DNA of 53,560 bases from CAUTUX01 sp963545485 (GCA_963545485.1 CAUUJG010000009.1:1-53560), one strand, 5' to 3'. Positions 1 to 9,999 are shown, numbered from the stretch's first letter. The notes: generated from the letters alone by a model not told the origin. Numbers and translations: made by a program.

Positions 1-459
1 CTTCTTTATATGGCAAAAGCAATCCTTTTAAAAACTCAACACAACAACATACATCTAACCCGTTCAATTTACTGCGATCTTGCACCCCAAATTCTCTATC
101 AAGAATGCTCTGCAAACTCAAATAAGGAATTAATATAAGGTTAGCCTATTTGAAAATTAATTGGTTAATAAACACAGATACATAAAAAAATTGTTTATTT
201 CATTTTGCACTTGATGGATTAAGCAAAGTAATACATCCAATATTGAAAAAATGATACAGTTCAGTAAAAAAAGGACATTAAGAATTTATATAGTTAACGA
301 TATTTTAAATTTAAAACATTAAAATTTTCATAGTATATCCTGTTTGGACATAAATATATTATATATATTATCTAACTTATATATTATTTAGGACAATTAT
401 TATGGTCACGGATAAGGCTTTTTTTATTATATGATATAATTAATTTTGTAGTTTTATAC
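1..459. other. Left-edge stretch without a convincing gene
   Basis: No complete gene is visible here. On the minus strand positions 145 down to 1 stay open after a stop at 146-148 and read as a protein-like string (...SILDREFGVQDRSKLNG...) that leaves the window, but there is no ATG or ribosome binding site, so it is either the tail of a gene lying to the left or chance. The remaining 300 bases are very AT-rich. A TATAAT hexamer at 435-440 probably serves the ABC exporter gene that follows; no good -35 accompanies it. Confidence 0.35.
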
Positions 460-471
460 ATGGGAGGAAGA

Positions 472-3400
472 ATGCTGCAGCTTAAAAAAATTGAAAAAGA
501 ATATAATATAAATAAAAAAGAATCGATAACAGTACTACATGATATAAATATAGAATTTAGAGAAAAAGAATTTGTTTCCATACTTGGACCCAGTGGATGT
601 GGCAAAACCACGCTTTTGAATATAGTAGGTGGTTTAGACAAAGCTACAGCTGGGGATATAATTATTGAAGGAAAGAAAATTAAAGATTTTGATGCACTGG
701 AACTTGATACATACAGAAGTAAAAGTATAGGGTTTATATTTCAGTCATACAACTTAATACCAACAATGAATATTCTGCAAAATGTCGAATTAGCATTAAC
801 AATTGCAGGTGTTTCCAGTAGTGAAAGAAAGAAAAGAGCACAAGAAGCACTGGAGTTGGTGGGGTTGAAAAATCATTTAAGAAAGAAGCCGACTCAAATG
901 TCAGGTGGTCAGATGCAGAGGGTAGCAATAGCAAGAGCACTTGTTAATGAGCCAAACATCATATTAGCTGATGAACCTACTGGTGCACTTGATTCAGAGT
1001 CAGGTATACAAGTAATGGAAATTTTAAAGAAAATATCCGAAAAAAAACTTGTATTGATGGTAACTCATAATCCTGAATTGGCAGATAAATATAGCGATAG
1101 AATAATTAATTTAAAAGATGGTGAAATTGTTGCTGATACCAAACCATATGACTCACAAAAGGATGGGAAACAAACCGCAGATATTTCATATAATGCACTT
1201 ACTCTTATGCGTGGTGATGTAAAACATGGATTGTATAAAGTAAGAAAAAAGATAATGAAAAAGCATGGAATTAGCGAATATTTGTTTTCTGACATTCAGC
1301 AGCTTAGAGAAAATGAAATTCCTGAAAGATGTGTAGGGAAAGAACATTTGATAGAGCAACTAAGAGAAAAAGCGGAGAAAAATAAAGAAACTATAGATAA
1401 GATAATAGAAATTGAAAAAGTGATTAGTAGGACAAATACAATTTCATTAAGTGAAGTAAATGAAATTAAATATGATTACATATTGAAAGATAGACTTAAA
1501 GAACAACTGAAATTAAAGCAAAATGTTGACCTTGAAGTGGCAAGAGTAAACATTGAGAAGTTCCTCAAAAAAATAAGAAGAAAAATGTGTAGCGACAACC
1601 TTATGAGAGAGGACATGGTTAACGATATGATTAAATTATGCAAGTTATCAAAAGATAGAAAAATAGATCAAGGGAGTGAACTTGCGAATAAGGTTAGAAC
1701 ACATAGGGAATTGTTGGATGCAGTTACTCAATTAGACGAAGTAATAGAGATTGTACCTAATGCGAGTGAAAATGATTTAAAGAGAATAGCAGGGCAATAT
1801 GGGACTCAAGGGTACCAATTTCAAACGGCGGTAGGTCGTTGGGTACAAAAACAAGTTTCTTCAGATCATTCATCAATGGATAGGCGGACAACATTTAAAT
1901 TGTCGGCTAATAGTCTTAAATCAAAAAAACATAGGACAATAACAACAACATTTGCCGGTAGTATAGGAATTGTTGGAGTTATACTTGTTTTGGGAATATC
2001 ATTTGGAATTAAGTCATATATAAGAAAAACAGAAGAAGCATCGCTAGCGAAGTATCCTATAGAGATTCAAAGAGAAGGCGTTGATGTAAATAGAATGTTA
2101 GAACTTGCAAAGAAAGCTACAGAAGGTGATAAAACAAAAAAATGGCCTAAGACTAAAAGAGTAAAAATAAATAAGCTCGTAAGTTCAATAGTAGGTGATT
2201 CTTTAACAAAAATGTCAGCGAATTCTAATGATCTTGCATTTGCGAAGAAAGAACTGGAAAAACACTTTAGAGAGAACAGTAAAGATGGATTTGTAAAAAG
2301 TGAATATGGAACGAATTTTTCTGTCTTTGGTGAAAACAAAGATGGTAAATTAACAAAGGTACATCCATATACTGATGTGATGGAAAGTTATTTAGATAAA
2401 CTGGGCTTGCCGGATGATATAAAGGCTAGAGCGAAAGCAAATTCTCAACAAATGGTTGAGGGATGGACTGAAAGTCCAAGTACGGAACTCTTAAAAACTC
2501 AATATGAAAAAATAGCAGGAGAATGGTTTAGTGATAATCCTGAAACTGGATATAGAGAGGTGATGCTAAGAGCAGATGAACGGAATAGAATACCCGACTA
2601 TGTGTTATGCCAACTTGGGCTGTTAGATGGACTTGATTTACTTAATAAAGATTCAATAATGCAAGAGTTGCCAAGTAATATAATTGGACGTGAATATAAT
2701 CTTGTTCCTAGATACAACTATTTTGAAAAAGATTCGTCGGGAACTTTTAGTGAATTAGAAGAAAAATATTTTGATAAGCTTAATGACACAGACACTATTG
2801 ATAAAATTAATCAGAGAATAAAAGATAAAACACTTAAAGATAAAAATGGGAATGAAATTAAATTAAAAATAATTGGCATTATAAGACCAAAGAAAAACAC
2901 TGATGCAACACTTTTATCAGGCAATGTAATATATTCAAGCAAATTGAATGAATATATTATTAAAAGAGGACTCGATACAGAAGTGGTAAAAGCACAAGCA
3001 GATGCATTGGTAGACTTTTCCAGCCCTAATTTCACTTTAAAAGTTAACTTTACAGATAGAACACTAGAAAGAATGGGCTTTGATTCAAAACTTATCAAAG
3101 AAGGAAAATTAAGAGAAGGAGCAACAATTAGTAACGAAGAAAAGAAAGATACAACTTATGAAAAAGTTATGCGAGAATTGGGCGTTGCCGATTTGAATAA
3201 TCCTAAGTCACTTAAATTGTATTTCTCATCATATGATGCGAAGGAGAGAGGAAAAAAGAAAATATCAGAAATAAGACAAATGAATTTGAGGGAACATGTT
3301 CGGAATCCTATAACTAAATTTATTGATAAACTTGGGGATGAGATGCCGGATAAAAAAGCGGAAATAGTCTACATAGATTTTCTTGAAGTAATAATGGGGT

Positions 3401-3825
3401 ATGTACGACAGATGGCGAAAATTATAATTTACACACTTGTAAGCTTTTCATCTATTTCGTTGATAGTGTCAACAATAATGATTTCCATAATTGTATATAC
3501 ATCTGTTCTGGAACGCAAAAAGGAGATAGGTGTTTTGCGAAGTCTAGGAGCAAGGAAAAAAGATGTATCAAGGTTATTTACTGCGGAATCATTTATGCTC
3601 GGAGCTATATCTGGAGCAATGGGAGTATTGTTCTCTCTTATTATAAGTGGTATAGCGAATTTAGTTTTAAAGTATGTATATGAACAACCAAGGCTTGTAG
3701 GTATTACATGGTATCATTGTTTGATAATGTTTGGATTAAGTATTTTACTTAGTGTATTTGCAGGGTTCATACCGGCACAATTGGCAGCTAAGCAGGATCC
3801 AGCAGTAACTTTACGAACGCAGTAG
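472..3825 (+). CDS. MacB/FtsX-type ABC exporter, fused ATPase and permease
   Basis: Single-chain ABC protein of about 1117 residues. The N-terminal ATPase has Walker A GPSGCGKTT (about residue 40), signature MSGGQ (about 143) and Walker B ILADEPTGALD (about 163). A charged helical linker (about 230-480) precedes a first TM segment (about 494-515), a large presumably extracellular domain (to about 980) and three C-terminal TM segments typical of FtsX permeases. MacB-type exporters act mechanically on lipoproteins, peptides or drugs; the substrate here is unknown. I chose the ATG at 472, not the in-frame ATG at 460, because GGGAGGAAG between them is the ribosome binding site and MLQLKKIEKEY is a typical ATPase start. 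It converges on the Y-family polymerase; a candidate terminator lies inside that gene. Confidence 0.88.
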   Translation: MLQLKKIEKEYNINKKESITVLHDINIEFREKEFVSILGPSGCGKTTLLNIVGGLDKATAGDIIIEGKKIKDFDALELDTYRSKSIGFIFQSYNLIPTMNILQNVELALTIAGVSSSERKKRAQEALELVGLKNHLRKKPTQMSGGQMQRVAIARALVNEPNIILADEPTGALDSESGIQVMEILKKISEKKLVLMVTHNPELADKYSDRIINLKDGEIVADTKPYDSQKDGKQTADISYNALTLMRGDVKHGLYKVRKKIMKKHGISEYLFSDIQQLRENEIPERCVGKEHLIEQLREKAEKNKETIDKIIEIEKVISRTNTISLSEVNEIKYDYILKDRLKEQLKLKQNVDLEVARVNIEKFLKKIRRKMCSDNLMREDMVNDMIKLCKLSKDRKIDQGSELANKVRTHRELLDAVTQLDEVIEIVPNASENDLKRIAGQYGTQGYQFQTAVGRWVQKQVSSDHSSMDRRTTFKLSANSLKSKKHRTITTTFAGSIGIVGVILVLGISFGIKSYIRKTEEASLAKYPIEIQREGVDVNRMLELAKKATEGDKTKKWPKTKRVKINKLVSSIVGDSLTKMSANSNDLAFAKKELEKHFRENSKDGFVKSEYGTNFSVFGENKDGKLTKVHPYTDVMESYLDKLGLPDDIKARAKANSQQMVEGWTESPSTELLKTQYEKIAGEWFSDNPETGYREVMLRADERNRIPDYVLCQLGLLDGLDLLNKDSIMQELPSNIIGREYNLVPRYNYFEKDSSGTFSELEEKYFDKLNDTDTIDKINQRIKDKTLKDKNGNEIKLKIIGIIRPKKNTDATLLSGNVIYSSKLNEYIIKRGLDTEVVKAQADALVDFSSPNFTLKVNFTDRTLERMGFDSKLIKEGKLREGATISNEEKKDTTYEKVMRELGVADLNNPKSLKLYFSSYDAKERGKKKISEIRQMNLREHVRNPITKFIDKLGDEMPDKKAEIVYIDFLEVIMGYVRQMAKIIIYTLVSFSSISLIVSTIMISIIVYTSVLERKKEIGVLRSLGARKKDVSRLFTAESFMLGAISGAMGVLFSLIISGIANLVLKYVYEQPRLVGITWYHCLIMFGLSILLSVFAGFIPAQLAAKQDPAVTLRTQ

Positions 3826-3859
3826 AATATTCATACTTTTATAAAATCTGAGAGAAAAA

Positions 3860-5074
3860 TTATCCGAAAGGTTTGAAATCGCTTTCACTGTTTGTTAATA
3901 ATTCGGAAGCGATTTTATTTTTTACTATTCCTCTTGTGATAGCTGAGAACCCGTATTTTTTTCGTACGGAGTCTATAGATTGTTCGAATTTATCTTGTTT
4001 AGTATTGAAAAGTGTAAGCTGAGAAATATTGTTTGAAATGAATTTTGATACTCCTATTGAGATACTTCTCAATGGTTGTAAAAAATCATAAAAGGATTTA
4101 ATTAGGTCAATTGCATTTTCAGCAATGTCATTTGTTGAATAAATTGGGAATACATTGCTGTTCTGTTTTTGTACAAAAGAAAGATCAGATTTACGCAGTG
4201 ATACTGAAATTTGGTTAGCATGTACATTGTATTCTCTAAGTCGTACGGCAATATTTTCACTCAAGCCATAAATGATGGGTAGACACTCTTCGATATTAAG
4301 CATGTCCTTGGCAGTAGTAATACCATTGGACATACTTTTGGGGAAAGACCTATCAAGATAGTGTCTTACAGTGTCATCAGATAAACCTCTTGCCATATTT
4401 GTAAGATCCTTACCTATAGAACCAAAAACCTGTTCCATAATAGAATCATCCGCATAATATAAATCGCCTATAGTGAAGATATTTAGATTGTTAAGTTTTC
4501 GGTAAATTTTGCTTCCAATATATATTAAATTATTTGCGGGTAAATTTTTAATTTTATCAAAATATTCATTCGGTAGAAGAGATGTGATCGCATCAGGTTT
4601 TTTTAAATCGCTACCCAATTTAGCAAGAGCTTTTGTGAATGATATGCCAACAGAAATTGTTAAGCCAGTTTCAGCTTTAACGGTATCTTTAATCTTTGTT
4701 GCAATATTGAATGGCTGTCCAAGAATTTTTTCAGAATTTGTTAAATCAAGAAAGCATTCATCGATTCCGAATTTTTCAACTCTATCAGTATATCTTGTAT
4801 AAATATTGAATACGGTTTTGGAATATTTTGCGTAGTCATCATATTGGGGTTTTAAGATTATTAGGTCTTTGCATTTTTTCTTCGCAGCATGAAGGGGTTC
4901 GCCCGTTTGTATATGATATTTTTTAGCTACATCGTTTTTTGCTAAAACCACGCCATGACGCAACTCTTCATCGCCACCGACAGCTACAGGTGAATCCTTA
5001 TATTCTGGATGAGAAAGTAAATTTACAGATGCGAAAAAGTTGTTTAAATCGCAGTGTAGAATGAGCTTTTTCAT
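3860..5074 (-). CDS. dinB: Y-family DNA polymerase (DinB, Pol IV-like)
   Basis: Translesion polymerase of 404 residues. The first metal-binding motif is CDLNNFFASV (D9; F13-F14 occupy the steric-gate region) and the catalytic pair is in GIDECFLDLT (D105, E106). The helix-hairpin-helix thumb region (GDLYYADDSIMEQVFGSIG) and a little-finger domain follow, as in DinB. The usual motif M(D)AFFASVE is altered to LNNFFASVN, so this is a diverged branch. No clamp-binding peptide is obvious at the C-terminus. There is no Shine-Dalgarno just before the ATG, so the leader is probably very short. The gene stands alone, convergent with the ABC exporter. Confidence 0.85.
   Translation of the reverse strand: MKKLILHCDLNNFFASVNLLSHPEYKDSPVAVGGDEELRHGVVLAKNDVAKKYHIQTGEPLHAAKKKCKDLIILKPQYDDYAKYSKTVFNIYTRYTDRVEKFGIDECFLDLTNSEKILGQPFNIATKIKDTVKAETGLTISVGISFTKALAKLGSDLKKPDAITSLLPNEYFDKIKNLPANNLIYIGSKIYRKLNNLNIFTIGDLYYADDSIMEQVFGSIGKDLTNMARGLSDDTVRHYLDRSFPKSMSNGITTAKDMLNIEECLPIIYGLSENIAVRLREYNVHANQISVSLRKSDLSFVQKQNSNVFPIYSTNDIAENAIDLIKSFYDFLQPLRSISIGVSKFISNNISQLTLFNTKQDKFEQSIDSVRKKYGFSAITRGIVKNKIASELLTNSESDFKPFG
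3876..3922 (+). terminator. Candidate terminator for the ABC exporter, embedded in dinB
   Basis: AAATCGCTT (3876-3884) and AAGCGATTT (3907-3915) form a 9-bp stem with a 22-nt loop, followed on the + strand by TATTTTTTTA. It lies within the 3' coding end of the convergent polymerase gene. The T-run is only on the + strand side, so it would stop transcripts of the exporter gene. The large loop lowers confidence. Confidence 0.45.
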
Positions 5075-5435
5075 ATATACAGTTTAACATATTAGTTATC
5101 AAAAAAATTTAATAAGTATTGCAATTTTGTTTATATGTAATACTTATGCAAAGGAGACAATAAATGTAAATGTATTTATGAGATATTAGAAAAATTATTG
5201 AGATTAGGAAGACAAATATTTGAAACATCATATAAAAATTTAGACAAATACTTTAAAAATAATTCGCCAAACACTTTATATATTCATGGATGGAGAAATT
5301 CTTCATTATAGGGATCAAATGGTTTAGAGTGTTACATTCATTCAATTGAGAAATGGAGATTACTAGAAGATGTTTATAAACAAAAAAAACACAGATATGA
5401 TATAATCAAAAAAACACGAAAAACATGAGGTTTTT
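5075..5435. other. Intergenic stretch with possible decayed coding remnant and galU promoter
   Basis: From about 5135 to 5428 one + frame is open with a single internal TAG (about 5308): it reads ...YEILEKLLRLGRQIFETSYKNLDKYF... before and ...GSNGLECYIHSIEKWRLLED... after the stop. There is no start codon with a ribosome site and I recognise no family; it could be an eroded gene or chance in AT-rich DNA. The galU promoter is an extended -10, TGATATAAT, ending at 5406. Confidence 0.25.
5398..5406 (+). promoter_or_regulatory. galU-clpC promoter (extended -10)
   Basis: TGA-TATAAT matches the extended -10 consensus. The predicted start of transcription near 5413 leaves a leader of about 23 nt with the GAGG ribosome site at 5427. 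No strong -35 is visible. Confidence 0.5.
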
Positions 5436-6314
5436 ATGAAAGTTAGAAAAGCTATTATTCCATGTGCGGGATTTGGGACGAGATTTTTACCTATAACAAA
5501 AGTAGTACCGAAAGAAATCTTGCCAATAATTGATACCCCTACGCTTGAGTACATAATGGATGAGGCGGAGCAGGCAGGTGTTGAAGAAATAATGCTTATT
5601 GTTTCTGAAGAGAAGTTATCAGCGATTAAAAGATTAATAGAAGGGAATTTAGATTTAAACAAATTCCTTTTGGAAGTAAAAAAAGATAAAGAATATAAAT
5701 TAGCCAACAAAGAAAGAAAAATGAAAATCACTTTTGGTATTCAGCAAAAGATGGATGGAAATGGAAGAGCGATAGAATGTGCAAAAGATTTTGCTGCTGG
5801 AGAGCCTATAGCTGTATTGTTTGGAGATGATGTAATGAGACAGACATGTGATCGAAATGTAACAAAACAGCTCATTGATGTTTATGAAAAATTAGAGAAA
5901 AATGTTGTTGGTTGTCAACGGACGAATGAAACGATAGCTAGACGATGTGGAGTAATGAAAATAAAAAATCAGATTGATGAAAGAACTTTTGATATAAATG
6001 GGATAATAGAAAAACCAACAGGAGATTTACCGTCTGATCTTGTTTCATTAGGTAGGTTTGTTTTGCATCCTGAGATATTTGAAGTTTTGGCGAAAATGAA
6101 ACCTGATAATATTACGGGAGAAATATATCTAACAGATGCATTAAGTGCCCTTGCTGAAAAGGGTAGAGTTATAGCATATGATTTTATTGGCGATAGATAT
6201 GACATTGGCAACAAGTTAGGATTTATATTGGCGAATATAGATTTTGCACTTTCAGATCCTGTATATCATGATGATCTTCTTGAACATATAAAGGGATTAA
6301 ATCTTAATGTCTAA
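5436..6314 (+). CDS. galU: UTP--glucose-1-phosphate uridylyltransferase
   Basis: Makes UDP-glucose from UTP and glucose-1-phosphate in the cytoplasm, for glycolipids, cell-wall glycans or exopolysaccharide. The 292-residue length fits bacterial GalU/GtaB. The nucleotide-binding loop GFGTRFLPITKVVPKE (residues 12-27), PIIDTPTLEYIMDEA, the metal-binding segment LFGDDVM (about 129-135) and the C-terminal GDRYDIGNKLGF are present. The ATG at 5436 follows GAGG. Its substrate can come from the phosphoglucomutase encoded at 38.4-40.2 kb. The 3' end overlaps the clpC start by 8 bases, so the two are cotranscribed, an unusual pairing. Confidence 0.95.
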   Translation: MKVRKAIIPCAGFGTRFLPITKVVPKEILPIIDTPTLEYIMDEAEQAGVEEIMLIVSEEKLSAIKRLIEGNLDLNKFLLEVKKDKEYKLANKERKMKITFGIQQKMDGNGRAIECAKDFAAGEPIAVLFGDDVMRQTCDRNVTKQLIDVYEKLEKNVVGCQRTNETIARRCGVMKIKNQIDERTFDINGIIEKPTGDLPSDLVSLGRFVLHPEIFEVLAKMKPDNITGEIYLTDALSALAEKGRVIAYDFIGDRYDIGNKLGFILANIDFALSDPVYHDDLLEHIKGLNLNV

Positions 6315-8778
6315 AATAAGATTTTCACAGGATCTGAAAAGAGTAATTCAGATTTCAGTTAAAAATGCACAAATAACAGGCGGACTTGTAAGAACTGAAC
6401 ATTTTTTGTATGGGGTTATGAAGTGCCCGGATACATATTCCAGTAAGATATTATCTGCATTTAATCTCACTAAGGAAATGGTTGAAAAGGGGATAATTTT
6501 AGGTGAAAGATATGACAGTATTACCCACTCTCCAGCAATAAGTGCCGCAATGGCTGCTGGAGAACAGATGGCAGAGAATAATGGAGCAAACGAAGTTTTA
6601 ATAGAACACATTCTTTATGCCATCTTAAACAATCCGAATACGGGAGCGTGTAAGATACTTGAGAAGAATGCAGTTAATATAGAACATGTCAAAGAAGGTG
6701 TTGGAAAAAAAATCAAAGCTAATGTGCGAATTAATAACAGTGCCAGTAGAGAATTTAATAACGATTTTTTTCAACAACAGGAAAATAGGCAACCAGCATT
6801 TGGTGCGGTTTATAGACCGACAGCACAGGCAATGGATTTTGACTTATATGAATTTGGACAAAATTTAAATGAGAAATATTTAAAGAATAATATTGATCCG
6901 GTAATTGGAAGAGGAAAAGAAATTGAAAGAACGATTTCGATTCTGTGCAGAAAAACAAAAAATAATCCAATACTTATAGGAGAACCAGGAGTTGGTAAAT
7001 CAGCAGTAGTTGATGGGCTGGCTCAAGCAATCGTTAATAGAGATGTCCCGAGTGAATTGTATGATAAGATAATCTTTTCACTAGATCTTTCTTCGTTGAT
7101 AGCCGGTACAAAATTTCGAGGTGACTTTGAAGAAAGATTGAAGAAGCTGATAAAAAATATACAGTCAAGAAAAGATATCATTTTATTTATTGATGAAATT
7201 CACATGATCCTTGGAGCTGGTTCAACCGGAGATAATGTTGATGTGGCAAATATACTTAAACCGATGTTGGCGAGAGGAGAATTACAAACAATTGGGGCTA
7301 CTACAAATGACGAATATAAAAAGTACTTTGAGAAGGATCCCGCATTAGCAAGAAGATTTCAACCAGTACAGGTTGAACCCACATCAGTCGTAGACACCAT
7401 ACAAATATTGAAAGGATTAAAGGGGTCATACGAAAGACATCACGGTACTATTATCACAGAGGATGCGATTATTGCTGCGGTATTATTGTCAGATAGGTAC
7501 ATAACGGATAGGTTTCTACCAGATAAAGCGATTGACCTTATAGATGAAGCTTCGTCAAGAAAAAGACATTTTTCATTTGTTGTTCCAGAAAAACTTAGAG
7601 AAATTGAAGAAGAACTTAAGGAACTTGATTTTAAGAAGTTGGAAGCCACAAAAAGAGGACGCTATTCTGATATAAGAAATCTTGAAGAAAGTATAATTAG
7701 TAAAAAACATGAATATGAAGATGAAGAGCTTCGCTGGATGGAACAGAAAGGTAAAAGAAAAATGGAAATAAGCGAAGACGAGATTGCAGAAGTTGTTGCT
7801 GATTGGACACAAATTCCTGTAAAGAAGCTTACAGAAAAAGAAAAAGCGGGAGTCATGTCTCTTGAGGATGAATTGACGAAGAGAGTAATAGGACAGCCTG
7901 AAGCAGTTAAGGCTGTAGCTACAGCAATTAAAAGAGCAAGGGCGGGACTTAAAGAACCAAATAGACCTATCGGTTCGTTTATATTTATGGGACCTACAGG
8001 GGTAGGAAAAACAGAATTGGCAAAAGCTCTAGCAAAGAATATGTTTGGAGACGAAAATAAACTTATCAGGTTTGATATGTCAGAGTACATGGACAAGATA
8101 AATGTATCAAAACTTATTGGTGCCGCACCTGGATATATAGGATATGAAGAAGGTGGACAATTAACAGATAGAATAAGAAGACACCCATATTCTGTCGTTT
8201 TGTTTGATGAAATTGAAAAAGCTAATCCGGATGTATTTAATATATTGCTTCAGTTGCTGGATGATGGAAGATTGACAGATAATCGTGGGAGAATAACAGA
8301 CTTTAAAAATACAGTTATAATTCTTACAACAAATCTTGGTGCAGAATATGAAAATAAGAGCAAACTAGGATTTGGAAGTCATAATGATGATGTCGAAGAA
8401 GAAAAAGAAGAACAAAGAAAAATTTTAGCAGAAACATTGAGACCCGAATTAATTAATAGAATAGATGAGATAGTAACATTTAAGCATCTTACACAGGAAG
8501 ATATATCAAAGATATCTGAAATTTTCTTTAAATCATTAATCAACAAACTTGATGATATGAACATAAGAGCTGTTATATCAGATGAAGCTAAAGAGTATGT
8601 ATCAGCAAAAGGATACGACCCAGATTTCGGAGCAAGGGAGCTAAAAAGAACAATACAAAAGTTTCTAGAAAATAGACTTAGCGACATGATTTTAAAAGGT
8701 CAGATTGCACAAGGAGATAGTATTTCGATTGAAATGCAAGACAATAAACTTAAATTTTTCAAAATAGAAAATAATTAA
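6307..8778 (+). CDS. clpC: ClpC-type AAA+ unfoldase
   Basis: ATP-driven unfoldase that feeds substrates to ClpP. Domains in order: Clp N-domain repeats (about 1-140), AAA1 with Walker A GEPGVGKS (about 225) and Walker B LFIDEIH (about 295), a short coiled middle domain (about 420-480, the ClpC rather than the long ClpB type), and AAA2 with GPTGVGKT (about 561). A KLGFG tripeptide-type loop near residue 686 matches the ClpP-docking loop, so it should work with ClpP, which is not in the window. Length 823 fits ClpC. The usual partners ctsR, mcsA and mcsB are not adjacent; it is instead translationally coupled to galU. The ribosome site AAGGGA lies within galU. Confidence 0.9.
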   Translation: MSKIRFSQDLKRVIQISVKNAQITGGLVRTEHFLYGVMKCPDTYSSKILSAFNLTKEMVEKGIILGERYDSITHSPAISAAMAAGEQMAENNGANEVLIEHILYAILNNPNTGACKILEKNAVNIEHVKEGVGKKIKANVRINNSASREFNNDFFQQQENRQPAFGAVYRPTAQAMDFDLYEFGQNLNEKYLKNNIDPVIGRGKEIERTISILCRKTKNNPILIGEPGVGKSAVVDGLAQAIVNRDVPSELYDKIIFSLDLSSLIAGTKFRGDFEERLKKLIKNIQSRKDIILFIDEIHMILGAGSTGDNVDVANILKPMLARGELQTIGATTNDEYKKYFEKDPALARRFQPVQVEPTSVVDTIQILKGLKGSYERHHGTIITEDAIIAAVLLSDRYITDRFLPDKAIDLIDEASSRKRHFSFVVPEKLREIEEELKELDFKKLEATKRGRYSDIRNLEESIISKKHEYEDEELRWMEQKGKRKMEISEDEIAEVVADWTQIPVKKLTEKEKAGVMSLEDELTKRVIGQPEAVKAVATAIKRARAGLKEPNRPIGSFIFMGPTGVGKTELAKALAKNMFGDENKLIRFDMSEYMDKINVSKLIGAAPGYIGYEEGGQLTDRIRRHPYSVVLFDEIEKANPDVFNILLQLLDDGRLTDNRGRITDFKNTVIILTTNLGAEYENKSKLGFGSHNDDVEEEKEEQRKILAETLRPELINRIDEIVTFKHLTQEDISKISEIFFKSLINKLDDMNIRAVISDEAKEYVSAKGYDPDFGARELKRTIQKFLENRLSDMILKGQIAQGDSISIEMQDNKLKFFKIENN

Positions 8779-8922
8779 ATTAATAGATATTCTAATCCGA
8801 TAAAACTTAAAATATTTGATAATATATGTTGTAATTGCAAAAGCCATCAAGTCATCGTTGGACAAAAAACCATATTCACAAAAAGGCAAAAATTTAGTAT
8901 ATTTGGATTAGCGGGGTGAAGT

Positions 8923-9225
8923 ATGAAATTTGAATATTTTGGCAAAGATTATGACATAAGTGATTTGTTAAAAAATATAACAGAGAAAAAGTGCTGGAAG
9001 TTGGATAAGTACTTTAAATCTGATGAGAATGCATTGGTTAGGCTAAATGTTATCAAAGATGGGATGCATTACATAAGTGAAATGACAGTTGTACATAAAG
9101 CTCAGAATTATAGGGCAGAAGCGAAGGGATTTAATCCTTTTGACAATATTGATGAACTGATTCCAAGAATCATAGGACAGATAAGAAAACAAAAAGATAT
9201 TTGGGAGAAGAATAAAAAAGATTAG
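8923..9225 (+). CDS. hpf: Short ribosome hibernation factor (HPF/RaiA family)
   Basis: A 100-residue protein with the family features EYFGKDYDISD, KLDKYFKSDENALVRLNV and a C-terminal basic helix (IRKQKDIWEKNKK). HPF binds the decoding centre of idle 70S ribosomes in starved cells. Low-GC Gram-positives usually carry the long form of about 180 residues with a C-terminal dimerisation domain; that domain is absent here and no frameshifted continuation follows. The ribosome site GGGGTGAAG is good. The stop codon is followed directly by the ATG of the next gene, so the two are coupled. The family assignment is from pattern similarity; the sequence is divergent. Confidence 0.7.
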   Translation: MKFEYFGKDYDISDLLKNITEKKCWKLDKYFKSDENALVRLNVIKDGMHYISEMTVVHKAQNYRAEAKGFNPFDNIDELIPRIIGQIRKQKDIWEKNKKD

Positions 9226-9999
9226 ATGCAAGTAGGCATTTCGACAGCGACTTTTTATACGAAACTCTATACAGAGCAAACTTTTCCAGTTATTAAAAAA
9301 TGTGGTGCAGAAGTCTGCGAAGTTTTTATGAATACATATTCTGAATATGAACCTAAATTCGGAGATATATTTGTTCGTGAAAGTGATGGCGTAAAGATAT
9401 ATTCAATACACGCTCTAAATACACAATTTGAGCCACAATTATTCAATCGAGTTGATAGAACAAGATATGATGCGGAAGTTATACTGAAAAAAGTACTTGC
9501 TAATGCTCAAAAAATGGGAGCCCACTATTACACATTCCATGCGACTACAAGACTTAAGGTTACTTCAAAAATAAATGTTGATGATTTTGCGTACCATATT
9601 ACGAGAATAGGTGATATAGCAACACAATATGATGTTCAAATATGTCTTGAAAATGTTCATTGGGCAGCATTTAATAGCCCGAATTTTTTTAGGGAACTTA
9701 AACCTAAGGTTAAAAATATAGGTACAGTTCTTGATATTAAACAAGCAAGACAGAGTGGATTTGACTGGCGTGAATACATAGATGTTATGGGTAACACCAT
9801 ACGTAATGTACATATTTCAGATGTAAGGAATAATCAGACAGCACTTATTGGCACTGGTGAATTTCCTTTCAGAGAATTAATCACGAGATTAAGAGATATT
9901 GGATATGATGGACCTCTAATAATAGAACAGTATCCAGAAGATTATGAAACATATGACCAATTAAAGGATGCTGTGGAATTTATCAAGAGTTTAATTTAA
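9226..9999 (+). CDS. Sugar phosphate isomerase/epimerase-like TIM barrel protein
   Basis: 257 residues of the xylose-isomerase-like/AP-endonuclease-2 superfamily. Conserved metal-site segments are visible: YSIHALN, HYYTFHATT, CLENVHW (metal-binding Glu), GTVLDIKQA, NVHISD, GEFPFREL and GPLIIEQYPED. Such proteins isomerise or epimerise sugars or sugar acids in the cytoplasm; the substrate cannot be told from sequence. Its ATG follows the TAG of hpf without a gap, and pgi starts 56 bases later, which fits a carbohydrate role. Confidence 0.75.
   Translation: MQVGISTATFYTKLYTEQTFPVIKKCGAEVCEVFMNTYSEYEPKFGDIFVRESDGVKIYSIHALNTQFEPQLFNRVDRTRYDAEVILKKVLANAQKMGAHYYTFHATTRLKVTSKINVDDFAYHITRIGDIATQYDVQICLENVHWAAFNSPNFFRELKPKVKNIGTVLDIKQARQSGFDWREYIDVMGNTIRNVHISDVRNNQTALIGTGEFPFRELITRLRDIGYDGPLIIEQYPEDYETYDQLKDAVEFIKSLI

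Noticed and set aside
5363..5731. Minus-strand frame of 122 codons over the galU start
   Set aside because: Low-complexity hydrophobic sequence antisense to a clear galU gene and without start signals.
8792..8910. CTAATCC / GGATTAG inverted pair flanking the clpC-hpf gap
   Set aside because: Arms of 7 bases 105 bases apart are expected by chance; no further structure supports it.
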